Origin: Liolophura sinensis
Lineage: Eukaryota; Mollusca; Polyplacophora; Chitonida; Chitonidae
Length of the DNA stretch: 64,000 nucleotides
NCBI RefSeq assembly: GCF_032854445.1
Contig: NC_088301.1
Coordinates: 41,473,116-41,537,115, forward strand
Reading direction: 5' to 3'
In this document: in pieces, positions 46,001-61,000 of the stretch
Layout: the number at the start of each line of letters is the position of its first letter
Numbering within the stretch: the first letter of the stretch is position 1
Translations under genes and position numbers: made by a program
Notes under the pieces: model-generated
Databases searched by the model: none
What the model saw: only the letters and a program-made list of their open reading frames with translations
Told to the model about the DNA's origin: nothing

Positions 46001-49000
46001 CTATTTCAGATTATTTATATGCAGAAAGACTGATAGTATTTCACCTTTCTCTTCAAAATCGAATGTGAACATGCAACACACTGGGTACATCCAATATCAG
46101 GATTGTATTTGAGGTCAAGGGCAGACAACATGCATAACAAAGCAGATACACACATGAAAATCGATAGCCTTGACTGGAACCCTTATAATTAATTTTGCCC
46201 TCTTAACTGACTGGGCAAATTGTTCTTTCTATACTACATCCATGATGACTGATAAAATCATCGCTAAAGTTGCCACTTAAGACTGGTTGCATTGTCTTAT
46301 CTTGTTACGTTGATTTCTGTATCTTTTGAAACGCAGTTTCAAGATTTTAGTACAGTGGACTTGCCATGAAAGCACAAGTTACTTTCATGAGAGAAGAAAA
46401 TATTTCTGTGAATTTCAACAATTTCGGAATGGATTTACACTTGCAGGAGTGGTAATAAAGGTCCTATTCTGTATAATGCATAGCAGAAATCTGCGTGATG
46501 CAGTTTTGGAGTTGATTTAATGGCCTACTTTATTCCACAAAGTGCCTTGTTGAATGGACCTACCACGTTTTCGAATTCAACGATTGAACGTTGAGGCAGG
46601 TAAATATCAGAAATTATTGAAAATAGACCTCAATGTTTAATTTAATAGGACTAAGGTCCACTATACATGAGCATGCATTCTGTGGCATGATAAACAGAAC
46701 TATTTCCTCCATGCAACTTTCAGAACAATCTATATATTAATCAAGAATCAATGATCATTAAATTCAGAAGGTGAACTATACAGAAATTAGAGCAGATTGA
46801 ATGAAAGAACTTGTGACAGTCCAGTAGATTAAACACATGTGTAGTGTATTTACCTTGGTATGTAAAAACTTGAAAGACATTTTGTGAGACAATGGTTGAA
46901 ATCAAGAGAAAGTAGCTGCGCTGAAGGAGTCGTTTGTCCTCTGTAGAAACCTGGTCACCTTCCTCAACCGGCTCGGACAACACCTGGAATATCGTCCTCA
47001 CCAGCGGCATGAACACTTTTTGCAGAAATGGCACAAAGGAATCCTGGAAAAAAACATTACTTAGATATTCATGTATATATATGCACTAAAAGACAGAAAG
47101 ATCTCTAAATGAATTTCCCTGATGTTAATTATGTTGTTGACCTGCAACACAAACAGAAATGTAAAAAGAGGATACCATGAGACACATATATTACATTGAA
47201 ATGTTGAACTGAAAAATTTCTACATGTAATAAGCATACAACATTTGTAAATTAAAATAACATTCAAACCTATGTTAATAAGCATGCTTGGAATACTGCTT
47301 TTGCAAAGGTGTAAAAAGAAAAAACGAGGTATAACCTTATAGATAAGAGGACTAACAAATGAACATATATTAAAACTATGCCTGTAGTTTTGCACAGCAA
47401 AAAGCTTACCTTAAATTTCATGATGAGTTGATTCATAAGTGGAATGAAATCATGGAGTTCCTTGGCACCTGCATACTTGAGCAAGTTTTCCATGGCGACA
47501 GGTATGTATGGGAGAATCTCCTCCCCCAAGCACACAACCATTCGGTGCAGGAACTGACGCACCCCTGCATGCAGAAGCTGTCGGTGTACAGGTGTTGATA
47601 ACACCTGCAAGAATACCTGTAGCACTTCTGTGAAGGGCTTCACACAATCACACAGCTTCATAGTCTGCTGGCTTGAGAACCCTTTACTCACACGACTGGA
47701 AATCAAGAAAATTCATCAAAATTTTTAACCATCTGAACTTGTTTGAGTGAAGCATTTAAAATTTACCCCAAACAGTCAATTTTTTAACTTCTCTTCCTAC
47801 TTTATTCACTGTTGTTGTTTTTCACTCCACAATTAGTCCCTTTCACCATTACCAGAATGGGGATTGCATCTCATTGTGTCCTTTTGATTGTGTATCATAA
47901 TCAGCAAAAAAGACCAGCAAAGATGGAAACAAAGGGATATTTTCATATGGCTGCACGCCATTTTCAAATAAATTTACTGTGTGTAGAAGGTCACAGAATA
48001 TAAACAAGAACACCATAATTATTTATTTATTTATTTGATTGGTGTTTTACGCCGTACTCAAGAATATTTCACTTATACGACGGTGGCCAGCATTATGGTG
48101 GGTGGAAACCGGGCACAGCCCGGGGGAAACCCACCACCATCCGCAGGTTGCCGACAGACCTTCCCACGTACGGCCGGAGAGGAAGCCAGCATGAGCTGGA
48201 CTTGAACTCACAGCGACCGCATTGGTGAGAGACTCCTGGGTCATTACGCTGCGCTAGCGCGCTAACCAACTGAGCCACAGAGGCCCCAAAACACCATAAT
48301 TAACAATGTTACTTGATAAATACAGTCTCAACAGTAGCCAAAACCAACCTTGCAAGGCTCATTGCTGTATGCAGACACTGGGCGTACAGCAGCTGTTTTG
48401 TCTCATCTGTTTCGACACAAGCCTTGGCGAGCAACCCTTCAAATTTCTCCACAATGGGAGCCAGGATCCTTCTCATCAACTCCTTCTTTTTCTGCAGTTA
48501 AATGTCAGATTAGAAATTAAATAACTTAAACAACAAAATATAAACATTCAGCCTATTAACTAAAGCAAGCTGCAATGCCCTTAGCAAATTACTTTATTAA
48601 TATAATTCCCTTACAAACATATCTTGTGACGAGACACTGGATGACAATTAACTTCAGGTGAATTGATTTTCCCTGGGCTTGACCCAGTTTTCTCTACTCA
48701 TGAATTAGCCCTGACGGGACGTCTCTTCATCGTAAAGGATCACGGCCCTGATGCCACCAATGCTACCTGCCATGTAACCATACCTGCTTTACGTGCTGTC
48801 CGTCACACATCGATGTTGGGGCGGATAAAAAGTGTACGTACTCGTAGTTTACTGCTGACCATGACTGCTAGGCACATAACACAACTGCCATGTTGCTCTC
48901 CCAAGGTCTTACCTTGTGAAAAAATCATTCACTTGCCCTCGAGTCCTTCCGAGGTCAACAAAAACAAACCCATGAAACATCGGCTCTTTATGTGAAAGGG

Positions 49001-52000
49001 CCCAAGGGTAACCAAATGATTTTTTCATGAGGTAACAAGGGTTATCAAGAACTTGCGAAATCAACATGGCGGTTGTGTTATGTGCCTAGCAGCGATGGCC
49101 ATGCAGTTTTCGTCTCTGTTGGATTTACTAGAGATCGGAAGAGGGGGCATCTGGTCAAGATGAGTATTTCAGTCAGCTACGAGTACGGACAGACATTTTC
49201 TATCCGCCCCAACATCGGTGTGTGACGGACAGCACGTAAAGCAGGTATGGTTACATGGCAGGTAGCATTGTTGGCATCAGGGCCATTATCCTTAAGGATG
49301 AAAAGATGGCCTGTCAGAGCTAACCAGAAATCTGACAAACACCTGACAAGCTCTTACCTCTGTTGGCAAAGAGCTGTGTACGATGAGGAGACCAGCTGTC
49401 TCATACACAAACAACTGGTCCTCACTGGATAACAGGTGCTGGTAGCCATTGTCTGGTGAGTTCAAAATCAGCAAGTCCTGAAGTCTCTTCAAAATGTCCT
49501 CAAGGAAACTCTGCAAGTGGTGCCTACAGGACAGCAGAGAAATGTATAATAAATATTCAGTCCACACTAAGTATAAATTAGCATTATCATGAATTGTGTT
49601 TAAAGGGTAACAGAATTGTTTCTGATTGGCTGGTGTGAGAGATAGGCATGCCAAGGCTATGCTTAAGCTAAGCTGAATTTTATTTAATTAGGTATTGCAA
49701 ATTTATGAACACATGACCACAGCCGCAGAATTAAACCCAGGAACCCATATCTCCACTCTCAGCCAATCCACTACTAATTCAACACCGGTGGACTTTATGA
49801 AGTCTCCGGAGGACTGTCCATAAAAAATAACAGCAAGTTAACAGCCTAATTAACAAGAAACAGTGTAATCGTAACCTCAGTAACAAAAAACACTCTAACA
49901 ACATCAGTAACAAGAAACGATGTAATAACCTCAGTAACAAGAAATGCTACAATAACAACCTCAGTAACAAAAAACACTTTAACAACATCAGTAACAAGAG
50001 CACTGTAATAACCTCAGTAACAAGAAATGCTGCAATAACAACCTCAGTAACAGAAAACACTTTAACAACATCAGTAACAAGAACACTGTAATAACCTCAG
50101 TAACAAGAAATGCTACAATAACAACCTCAGTAACAAAAACACACTTTAATAACACTGTAACATAAACTCCAGTTGCAAGAAAACACCGTAATAACATCAG
50201 TAACAAGACACACTGTAATAACATCAGTAAAAAGAAATAGTATCACTACAGAGAAATATTGTACTGTACTCACTTCAATCCTTTGACAAATCGTGAAAAT
50301 AAGTACGCCACCCGACTCCTAACCTGGGCACTTGGATTTCTCAATCCTCGTTCATCAAGAAAACTCATCTATAACAGATAGAAATTGCATTTTTTTTTTA
50401 CTTCATTGGTGTTTACATAGAAAATCTTGCTCACACCATTAGCATGTATCAAAATAAGACATAAGAAGTTCCACATGAAAACATTAAGCTGGTCATAATT
50501 ACTGAAACAGACTGACAAAATTACAGATTCAAGTTCAAGAACTCATATACTATTAAAATCAATCAACCAAGTCTTACCAAGACATCTGGAATATGCTGTG
50601 GCTCTACATTGAAGAACTTTTCGTATCTCACTACAGTTTCAAAATAGGACAAAAGCACCATCATGTGTCCTTGGCAGCTCACTCGACTTGTGACAAGCTG
50701 AAATGTCGAAGAGAAACAAATTTGACACTTGCAGAAGAAAAAAGAACAATAAATACTTGTGAACACCTAGTACAAAAAAAAAATTAAAAGCCAATGGTTT
50801 GAGGTGGAGAATAACAGGTACCTTGACAAAGTACAAAATCCAATACTAAGAGGAAAAGGTCAAAAAAGTATCCCTACTTACTCGATCACTGCTTAACACT
50901 CAGGAAAATATGGTACAGACCTGGGTCTGGGGAATTCAAAATGATCAATATGTATATGTGTATGCATACTTGGGGTTTAAAGTCAAACTAAACAATAATT
51001 CAGTCACATCACGAAGAGGAGTCATTTGGTGTTTATCCATGCTGCCAAAATGCTGCCGCCACTGAAGTATCAAGTATCATTGTTAAAGTCTTTGGTATGG
51101 CCTGATCCGAGTTTAATCCTGGGTCTCCCAACTTCAAGTCGGATGCAATAACCATTAGGCCACCAAAGAGGTCAAAATTTTAACAAGCTGGATTGGGGCT
51201 CACGTAATTTTTGACATATGAAGTGACCTAATAGATCATTTTCTCTATTCAGAATAACCAATCAGGAAATGCTCTGTTTCCACATGTGTCTTACTCTAGA
51301 CAGTCTGGGGGCTCCAAATGGTAGGACCAACTACATGCATGCAGAACACTGAACATTGATTCACAGTTGTGCTTATCTATATAGGCGTGATCAACACAGC
51401 TGCCAACAAAGTCTCACCTAACAGCACCTTCTTTAAAGGGACATAATGATGAAAGAAATTCAGAATTTTTGACTTGGTTCAGTTAAATATAAAATTGTGT
51501 TGCATCTGACTCCTAACTAAACCTCCTTGGCCTATATTTTCCGAAAAATGTAAATTAAGAAACTAATAAAGGGAAATCAGTCACTGGTCTAAACTGTTCA
51601 CCCAACGAGATAAACGAGGCAGAGCAGAGATTCCCACAATGTAATGTTCGCTCGTCAATCACACACGTAAACAATACAATAGATTATAAGCAACTTGAAA
51701 GTCTAGTAATCCAAATATGATCGTCCTTTCTATCAATATAAAGTATTCATAATTCCCAATGATCTGTATGAACTGAAGTTACACCATAGACCACATAATT
51801 ACAACACAATACTGTGTCTGACAAGTTCACTGAACATCACCCGTCATCTCGACAACAAGGGGAGGTAACTGACGTAAAAAATCAGGCTTTCTGAATATAG
51901 CAACTTGAATGAGTTGATATTCAAAGGGAAACCCCGGATAAAACTGAACATTCGATTACTAACTCAGTCGGACATGTGTAAGCAGACATCTGGAATTCTC

Positions 52001-55000
52001 CATTTTAGGTAGAGTACGTCTAAAATAACAGGACAATTTTTTCAACATCAGCGGTATGTTCCTTTCATTGTGTACTGTAAGGTGATGCCAAATTGTTTCT
52101 CTGACACTGGCCTGCATTCTTCCCTCCAACTTACCAGTCTCATCATCTCTTGTAAAACAGTCACCTTAGTTAGGTCTCCGGTGAAGTGCTGGCTGTGTGA
52201 AGCCTATAGGCAGCAAGAAAGACAGAGTGTTGTTAAATTCAGTTATGCCTGTCCCATTACTAAGCAATACACACACGAACAAAACTCAACACTTGTAATC
52301 TACACATATAACACAAAAAAAAATACATTTCAGAAGAGAGGGAAAATATCCCGGTAATTTTAGGCAAATCAACAAGACAAATTAGTCATCCAATATAACT
52401 TGAAAGACCATATGCACTCATAAGGCAAATGTGATTGGTGTGGCAATGCCACTTTCACACAGAACATGAAAACACCACTCACTGGAACTGCCTCCCCCAA
52501 GAGATGGAGCAGGTAAATTGCCACCTCGATATCGCTGACAGCAGAGGTTTTCCAGTGGGACAAGGTCCGAGTGTTAATGTTGTGTACAGTTACCAGGATC
52601 AACCCAGAGTCCTATCAACAAGAACAACAAAATCCACATATATACAGGAAAATATAGTCACAGTCATTTTCTATAACATTAATTCAAGACAAGCTTTTAC
52701 AACTTTATAGGCTTCATATTTTGTATGGTTTGTAAGTAAGTGAAATTGAAAGTGTGTGGTTAATTATAGTATATGTTGTATTGTATATTCAGACTTCAAA
52801 GCCACTACACCTCCGACAAAATAAATGTTGAGAGTGTTTGATACTGAATAGCTAATCATGGGAAATGGGAAAAAAATCACTCAGAGACAAAGATGTCATT
52901 TGCTGATTACTTTACTTAAGCAGAGCCAGACATACATATGCTGGACATTGATTTTTGTAGTCTTTGTAACATGTAGACTTTCTTGCGTAAACAACTGCAT
53001 ATATGCACTTACCAGCTGGGCTAAATTGTTAAACAGAACTTTAATTTGTTTTCTGTATTCCTGGAACATGGCCTCATCTTCCCCCTGTAAATGAGAGAAC
53101 CTTCAGTTACATTTTACACGCAGCACCTTCTTGTTGTGTGCTTGTATACACGATACTGATTAAAACAGTAATTTACCAACTTCGATCATTTTTTTAAATG
53201 CCATACTCAAGATTTTTTGGCTTACGAAATGGCCGCCAGTCTAATGAGTGGAGTAAACAGGAGTGTCCATAATAAACCACAGGCCATTGGCAAGTTAATG
53301 ATGAACTCTTCTACATATGACATATTGGTGGAAGGCAAGTGGTATCAAACAAATATGCACAATCACAGTACAATAAGAGAATACCATCAGCAATATGTTG
53401 CCATTAAGGCCTAATCAACAACGGAAGCATAGGAAAAAATTCAGTCTTACAATGGGACTGAACATGTCTCGAATGACCTATCAACTGAAGCACCTTTTTA
53501 AACAAAGCTTCTGATAAACTGAAGAGACTTTGTCATATGAATCCAAACGTATGGGCAGAATCTAGCTGACTGAAAAAAGCCTCAAACATCTGTGGATATT
53601 TCACCTACCTCTTGTTCGAAGTTGTATGATTCATCATACTTCATCTTCTTTACAAGGACACAAAGTAAACGCTGGAACAAGAAACATATATGTTTGATTT
53701 CCTAATGAGAGCGTGTGTGTCTGTGTGTGGTGTGTCTGTGTGTGGTGGTGGTGGGGAAAGGGTTGGGGTTGGGGAGGACAATATTTCCAACCATTTAAGA
53801 CAACACCTCTGTATAAATAGACCAGATAAGATTTGCCAACTCAACACGGCAATTACAGTACTGTAAATCGTAAGATTCCAAACTTTTTCAACATTCAAAT
53901 TTGACTGTTCTGCAAGGGCTGAGCTTACAGTTGACATTAGAATGTTCAACCTTTCAAGGCTTATGGTCGTTTAATTGCCACTACACATTATGAAAAAGCA
54001 CATGTTGCAATGAACTATCCAAAACAAAGAGATATCAGCCCTGAATAGAAAAAAAAATGCCTTTCACTGGCAACAGAGCAAAACAGTACTTCATTTACCA
54101 TTTTTTTTTTTAATGTCCATTCCTGGCATTAATGTAAGATAATGTAAGAAGCCATTCCCACACACCATACCACCCCCATGTTTTTCTAGGATTCCACAGA
54201 GTTTGCAGTGTGACTTATAGTGAGATGCTCCGCAGCTTGACAGTAATTCTCACCTCCATATTCTCTCGCTGTGTAGGGCTGATAGGATTCATTTGTTTCA
54301 GGACATTAATGTAATCTTGAGCAAAGCTTATCACAGCACTGGAAACATCATCATCCTCGTCTCCAAGGAATGTTAGCAGAAGTGGAACTTTGTTCTCGAT
54401 TGCCTGGAGTGTGAAGTTGGCATTCGGGAGGTCTCCAGCTTTGACAAGTCTGAAACATGCACAAGAAAAACCAGGCAATATTGCTGTGTGTACTGTGCAT
54501 GTACCCTAAATAACCTAAAATTTCGCCCACAAAAGTGCATTTTGAGAGGCAAGTAAAGGTAACAAAATATTAGTCTTGGTGCTGAAACTTACAATTTTCC
54601 TGTAGAATATCATCTCATGTTCAAAGCAAACCTCAAAACACCTTTCAAAAAACCAAAAGAACTCCCAGAATCAGGAAAATTGAGCAAGTTAGTCATGGAA
54701 GAAATTTATGGCCATTTATAGTAAGTCACTTTAATAAGACCTTTGACTCAACACTTATGACACGTACTGTCTCAGTCTTGATGATGACATGGATAGGCAG
54801 AAATAATGAAAAAAATTGCACTCTAGAATAAAAAAAAGCATTTATTTAATCCATTTTAAGTCTCCTGCATCAGATTATAATAACTGTATCATGTGTATTA
54901 AGAAAACTCTCACGAGAAGGGTGCTTGGATATACCCCAAGTAAATTTACACTTGGCTGGGCAATCAAAGACAAATTCACAAACATCACATGGACAAAAAA

Positions 55001-58000
55001 AGTCCAATGTTCACATGCTTACTTTTGCCAGCTGACAACAAGGTTGGTTCCCATTCCGTTCACAAGTTTTGCTAGCTTTGCCATATAATCTCCTTCTTCA
55101 TCCTGGACAAATGAAATAACACAAATAAACACCCACAATATTGTTTATACCATAGCATTATGTGAACAAGAACAGTCAACTCTCTCTACAATTACATGCA
55201 TTTATACAACTAATTATTCAGTGGAATGGTTAGATATGCAACAAATCATTGACAGTGCTTGATTGATATCCTGTATATTTAACCATTCCACTATATACAA
55301 TTGATATAATTTGAAATAAAATGGTTAGTCACTTGATAATGATCCCGGCATGTGGGTTGAAAACTTGTGAAACCTTTTACATTTATGTGGTGCTTCCTCA
55401 AATTCATTATTATTGTTGAACCCACATACATTTCATTTTAATAAAACTGTCAACAGAAAGTTTATACAAAGGTAGTGTTCTTAAATCTCAAATCAAGAGA
55501 AATTGATTTTTACCTCAGATACATTCATGACCCCTGCACTGTCCAAGACGGTAGCAAATGACTCCACCAGTTTAGTCTTGGCCACTGGGTCCATTCCTTT
55601 GCTTATGATTTCATGAATGCAGTCACATGTGCTCTCTCTCAACAACTTGTTCTTCATAAACTCAAGCAACACCAGCACAAGCCTATCGTTAGCAATCAGG
55701 CTTATATCCACCCACGATACATATCGTCCAATCACATCCAAGCACATACACACAATCTGTGGATGGGTCTTTTCGTAGCTAGTCTGACAAATGCAATTGA
55801 GATACAAACAAAGCAAATGAAAAAGTGAAAATTAACAATATATTAAAAATCATGATATTTTGTGTAGCTATGCAAAAATTACACGAAAAAATATACACAA
55901 ATAAAACTGAAAAATTATCATCCTGATACAAGGGACAAGATGAAAATGAATATACTTTAACATATATACCAGTAACTGATCGTAATCCACCTACCAAAAT
56001 CTGATACCATGAGTCGACTAGCTGTCCTACGCACTGCTCCCGAATACTGTCCTTTATCATTGTATTGCGCTCTGATTCCTAAATTAATTAAATTCATAGA
56101 TATATTGTTAAACAAATAACATATGACTGACTGAAAGTGCCCAGCACAATATTTGGATTGACACCAAGAACACATGTGATTGAATGTCACTGTAGAAGGA
56201 TTGAAAAATTAAAAAAAATCAAAAGAAGTTGTCACTTCAGTTTGTCAATCAGTTAAATTCACAACTTAAATAGAAGCCTACCTGCACCAACATTGCTTTA
56301 CTACTAAACCCACTGCCCAGAGCAAACGCCCCACTAAGAAACGCATGTACAACATGATAGTAGCAGCAGTGTGGAATGTGCTGTACCTTCTCAATAATTA
56401 CAGACATTTGCTAATTGAGACACATTGAAAGTAAGCAGGTAGATCAGAGAAGTTTTCCATTAAGCACTCACCGCGGGAGACATCACCGTCCCAGCTGGTC
56501 CAGCTGGAGTTTAGTATATGGAGTATATAGTCTTTCCTGACAGTTTGTATAAGGCTACTCACGATGTCATTTTACAGTATATGCGCTTGTTTAAAAAAAG
56601 ATAAAAATATTGATACCAGAACATCAATCTACTGAAAAGATATCTGTGCTCTATTCCTCCCCAAAACACTTTCCATGCCCTTTTTCGAGTTGTGTTCTAC
56701 AAAAGTATGCTAACCTACATTTAAGTTGACGGTTGTGTTGCATTATTTACAGAGAAGCATTAAACACCCCACCACATTAGGAACCAGTTGTCTTAAATCT
56801 ACGGACCGCTTGTCTTACTCTTCACTTGAGTGGGATCCATACAAGAATGCAACATGGATGATTGCCGTTTGATCACTGAAATAACAATGCTACCTTGCAT
56901 ATGTGGATAAAACACCCATGATCATAACGCACGCATGTCGATTTGAAAGCAGACTTTCCATTTATTACAGATCACGTGTCTACTCTGGCAGACCACGTGT
57001 CTACTCAGGAGCATGACATAAATCTCTCAATGAGGAGGGACAAGTAGGGGCTGCACTCTTTTCAGATTAATTTTAAAAAGATAGTTTATAACATATTACC
57101 ATGGGCATTTCAAGAAAAAGTTAGTAATACATGTACAATCATGTATATGTCATTAAATTAGCTAAACAGAGCTTTAAACTTTACCATACAAATGCCTTCA
57201 AAACCCACTGAAATACATACCAGACGACCTTGAGTGAAGATCAAGTAGTACGTTTTGCTGTGAATGACATTTATTCAGTGTCCTAATAAATGTCTAGATT
57301 AAAGATAAGAATTGTCAAATTCCCATGTGTATTTATCTACTAATCACTCTAAGGTATGCTCAAACATTACGAATGATGCACGGTATGATTTTTTTTTTTT
57401 TTTTTGATTGGTGTTTTACGCCGTACTCAAGAATATTTCACTTATACGACGGCGGCGCACGGTATGACATGGCGTCTGTAAATACATTACGGGTACCTCA
57501 ATACCCGTTCCTCAAAACCTCACTCAGTTCATTCAGACTTCAATTAAACTGAAGTATCCTGACAAACTCCTCAGTTGAACGTGAGTGAGACAAAATATGC
57601 AATGTGTATGTGTATTACAAAAATCAAGACCCCATACACAACACCTGCTACAGGTACTGGTTTGCAAATTACTACCAGATAATTCACAACAAAATGCAGG
57701 ATTAAAATATCATAGAAATTCACAGTTTGTATGTATCCCGCTGATAATATATTTTTAAGGAGCTTTCACAAATCATCGGCAGGCTTACAGTTACATAAAA
57801 TGGGTAATGAATGTACGGTTTATCCCCTGTGAAAAAACTTTTGAACCAGGTTATATTTTTGATGTGGCAATTTAAGCTTTTAAACATGGCTTGATGAGCA
57901 GAAGCCAACACCATACACCTCTGGTCACATCAAGAGTCCCAAGAATGAACACGAACTATTAACACTGGTATTCTTAATTAGATTCAAAGCCAAGATTTCC

Positions 58001-61000
58001 TCGTATTTGGGCAAACACGCATTACACAATACAGAATTCAACACAGAGTGGATTCTGACACCGGCCGGTAGCTATAAAACCTCCACAACTGTCCAAGCTT
58101 GGTAGTCTGGAAACGTGTGTGTGTTTCTGATGTTGGGCTACATGCATGAAGTATGTCACACCAAATATCAAGGTTGATATTATGGACTGGGGGATATCGT
58201 CTAATAAATAAGTAGCTGTGTATATAAGTCAAACCGTGCAAAACTTTGATTTTGTTTAAGGGTTTGTATCCAATCATGTTGCTGTTGTCGCTGTTTCTCC
58301 AGAATTATTTCCAGCGTGCGTTCATGTAGTGTTTTACTGCCAGCCAGTTTCTACAACGATGTTTAAAATAAATTTAATTTTTTCAGATAGTCTTCATGTA
58401 AGTTGTAAACGCTAGTTCTTATGTATGACAAATAAATAGCTTTGAAATTTTGAGAACCTCACACCATGTATATCCAAGGAGAGATTCCATTGGCTGAAGT
58501 TCTGATGAACATAGCTGATCAATACATAGGTTACAAATGTGATGTATCCACGTGTTACAAGCGAAAATTTCGTATAAATTCTGCAATTTTGTAGTTCATA
58601 TAAGTCTACCAAAGTGTGCAGAGTTTTAAATGACATTGGTATGATTGAAAAACAGCCATCCAACTTCACAAAAACTTAAATCTTTTCAAAACCCGGCAGT
58701 GTCTCTCAGCCAAGCTGGTGAGGTTCACTGAGGTGTGACGGAGATATGAACTACTGTCACTGATGGACTAGTGGTAATACCCTACCCCCCACAGAGCATG
58801 TACAACAGGACAACAGGCCCTGTAAGGCATCATGTTATACAGTTAATAAAAATGTGTCTGAAATTATTGAGGAAGTACAGTAGTAAATGTACCGTAAGCA
58901 TTTTACTGATATTGGCTTGTTTCATAGGTAGTACAAACCAGCACTGGAGATAAAGCAAAATCTGCGAAAATGATACGCAATGATGCTTAGCAGAGGCACC
59001 TAAATACACCTATGAAATAGAGTAGAACAGTTTCTATAAAAATGTGGATGAAATACACTCACTACCTGGGGAGAGTGAACAATCTCCCTGTCCACGACTT
59101 CTGAGTCAATTGCCAGCATTATTCGGAGGTAGAGATCCACCGTTCCCGGTCCAGTCAATGACTGGAACAGGTCCGTGAAAAAGCTTGACCATCGCTGCGG
59201 GTAGTCAACAACAAAAGCCAAGGAGAATATCTGGGCAACTTTGTTCAGAAGGTAACTCTTGTAGGTCACTTCAGGGTCAGCCTGAGGATGAAAAATAAAC
59301 TAAAATTTACCAAGCTATTCACATAATAAATTATTTCATTCATTTGTCTGTTGTTTAAGGCCACACTCCTGATTATTTTTGATGAGGAGGAGAAGAAAGA
59401 GTGTCTGGTTAAACTACAAACCTCTGGTAAGTTAAAACATATTACTAAGTTTTTCCATGTGTGAGGTACATACTTGCATGACCTAATGGCAGCAGACTAG
59501 TGATTTTCAATGAACATTAATCTGCACAGTCAGCCACATGGGTACTGTTGATGGCTTATCACAAAACCCCATATATGTTTAAATTCCAAGAAGGCAGAAA
59601 CTGAATCTGCACTTTGTTTTCCTAGTGACTGAAATAAAAGCATCTTAACCACTCTGTCAAAACCTCCTCATTCATAAACAGTTTACCCATGACAAAATTC
59701 TGGTACAAAAAAATATTTATTGTTACCTAGCGATACTAACCTGTACTTTGAGTGCAAGCAATAGCAATGCTTTAATGTTCTGCTGATCTTCAATGGTTGC
59801 CACCTTATACCTGTGAAGAAATAAGTGCTAAACAAATATTATAGTTGAATACTTTGACATACTGCTAAATAAACAAAAAAGGTACGGCAAAAAAAAATCA
59901 TGTGCTTATATTTAAATATACATTTGCTTGAATCACTAAGCTAATGAAGATCTAAGAACACCTTTTTAATTTTAATAAAACTCTCATATGGCAAAAGGAG
60001 TAACTTAATTGTGGGCTAAATAGATCCATGTAAATAGCTTATGTACTTTCTAACAGAGGTGATTAACTATTTTAAATTCACACAGACATAATACACTTGT
60101 ACACAACAAATCTCAGCTGTCAAGCCACAGAATGTTTTATCTCTTTGTCAAGAATACTAGTAGCTTCTACATACATCCTAATATGATATGGCTGCATTGT
60201 TCCCTTACCTGTGCTTCAGGAAATCCTCAATGACTTGAAGACAGAAGAATCGTATTTCATTGCTACAAATATACAAGGTAAGCTCTTCAAAGCAGTCTTC
60301 CAATCACACCAAACTGAACTGTATTCCCCTCTGTCACTGACATCCAAAATAATATTAAATTATTTGTTTTGAGAACAAAGTTATTTCCATTACTCCATAG
60401 TTCAGATTTCAAGACAAACATGAAGCTATGGGCTACTTTTCATAAACACTATGTAACACATGGAATAATACAGGTTTACAACTAAACATGCCAATGGTGT
60501 TAATATTAGAAAATATGTGAAAATTGTGTGTCACAGTAGTGTCAAATTTACCTTGGCCACTGTCCTGTTGTAAAGTTTGATGCACAGATTTTCCAGCCAT
60601 CAGGTGATGATTTTAATTCATTGAAATACTGCAAAACCTGGTACACAGAAAAACAAAGAACATAATGCTTGTGACAAGCTCACATGATTGATAGAAGAGT
60701 GTGAAGGATACCTCTTATCACTTTGGAGAAATGATTATGATATTTATTACCAACCCATATTCAACCACCTCTGCAACCAATATTTTGAAACATTCCAAGT
60801 GAAGTATGAGGTGCAGAGAAATAATTTGCACAGTTTTTTGAAGACTGCATCTTTAATGACACAAACAAATCATTTTAACATCATTTTCATGATAATTGTA
60901 TGCATAAATTCCACTAAAAAAATTATTTAGTAGTTGAAAAGGTGGAAGTATTCAGATATATATTACTGTACTTTGAACTACTTTATGTGATACATACAAA

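Noticed and set aside
48093-48278. Open frame starting MAQLVSALAQRNDPGVSHQC
   Set aside because: It is translation of the SINE tRNA head and body. Such frames recur with each copy.
51045-51172. Minus-strand tRNA gene
   Set aside because: A- and B-box-like words are present, but the acceptor stem and terminator are not. It fits a SINE head better.
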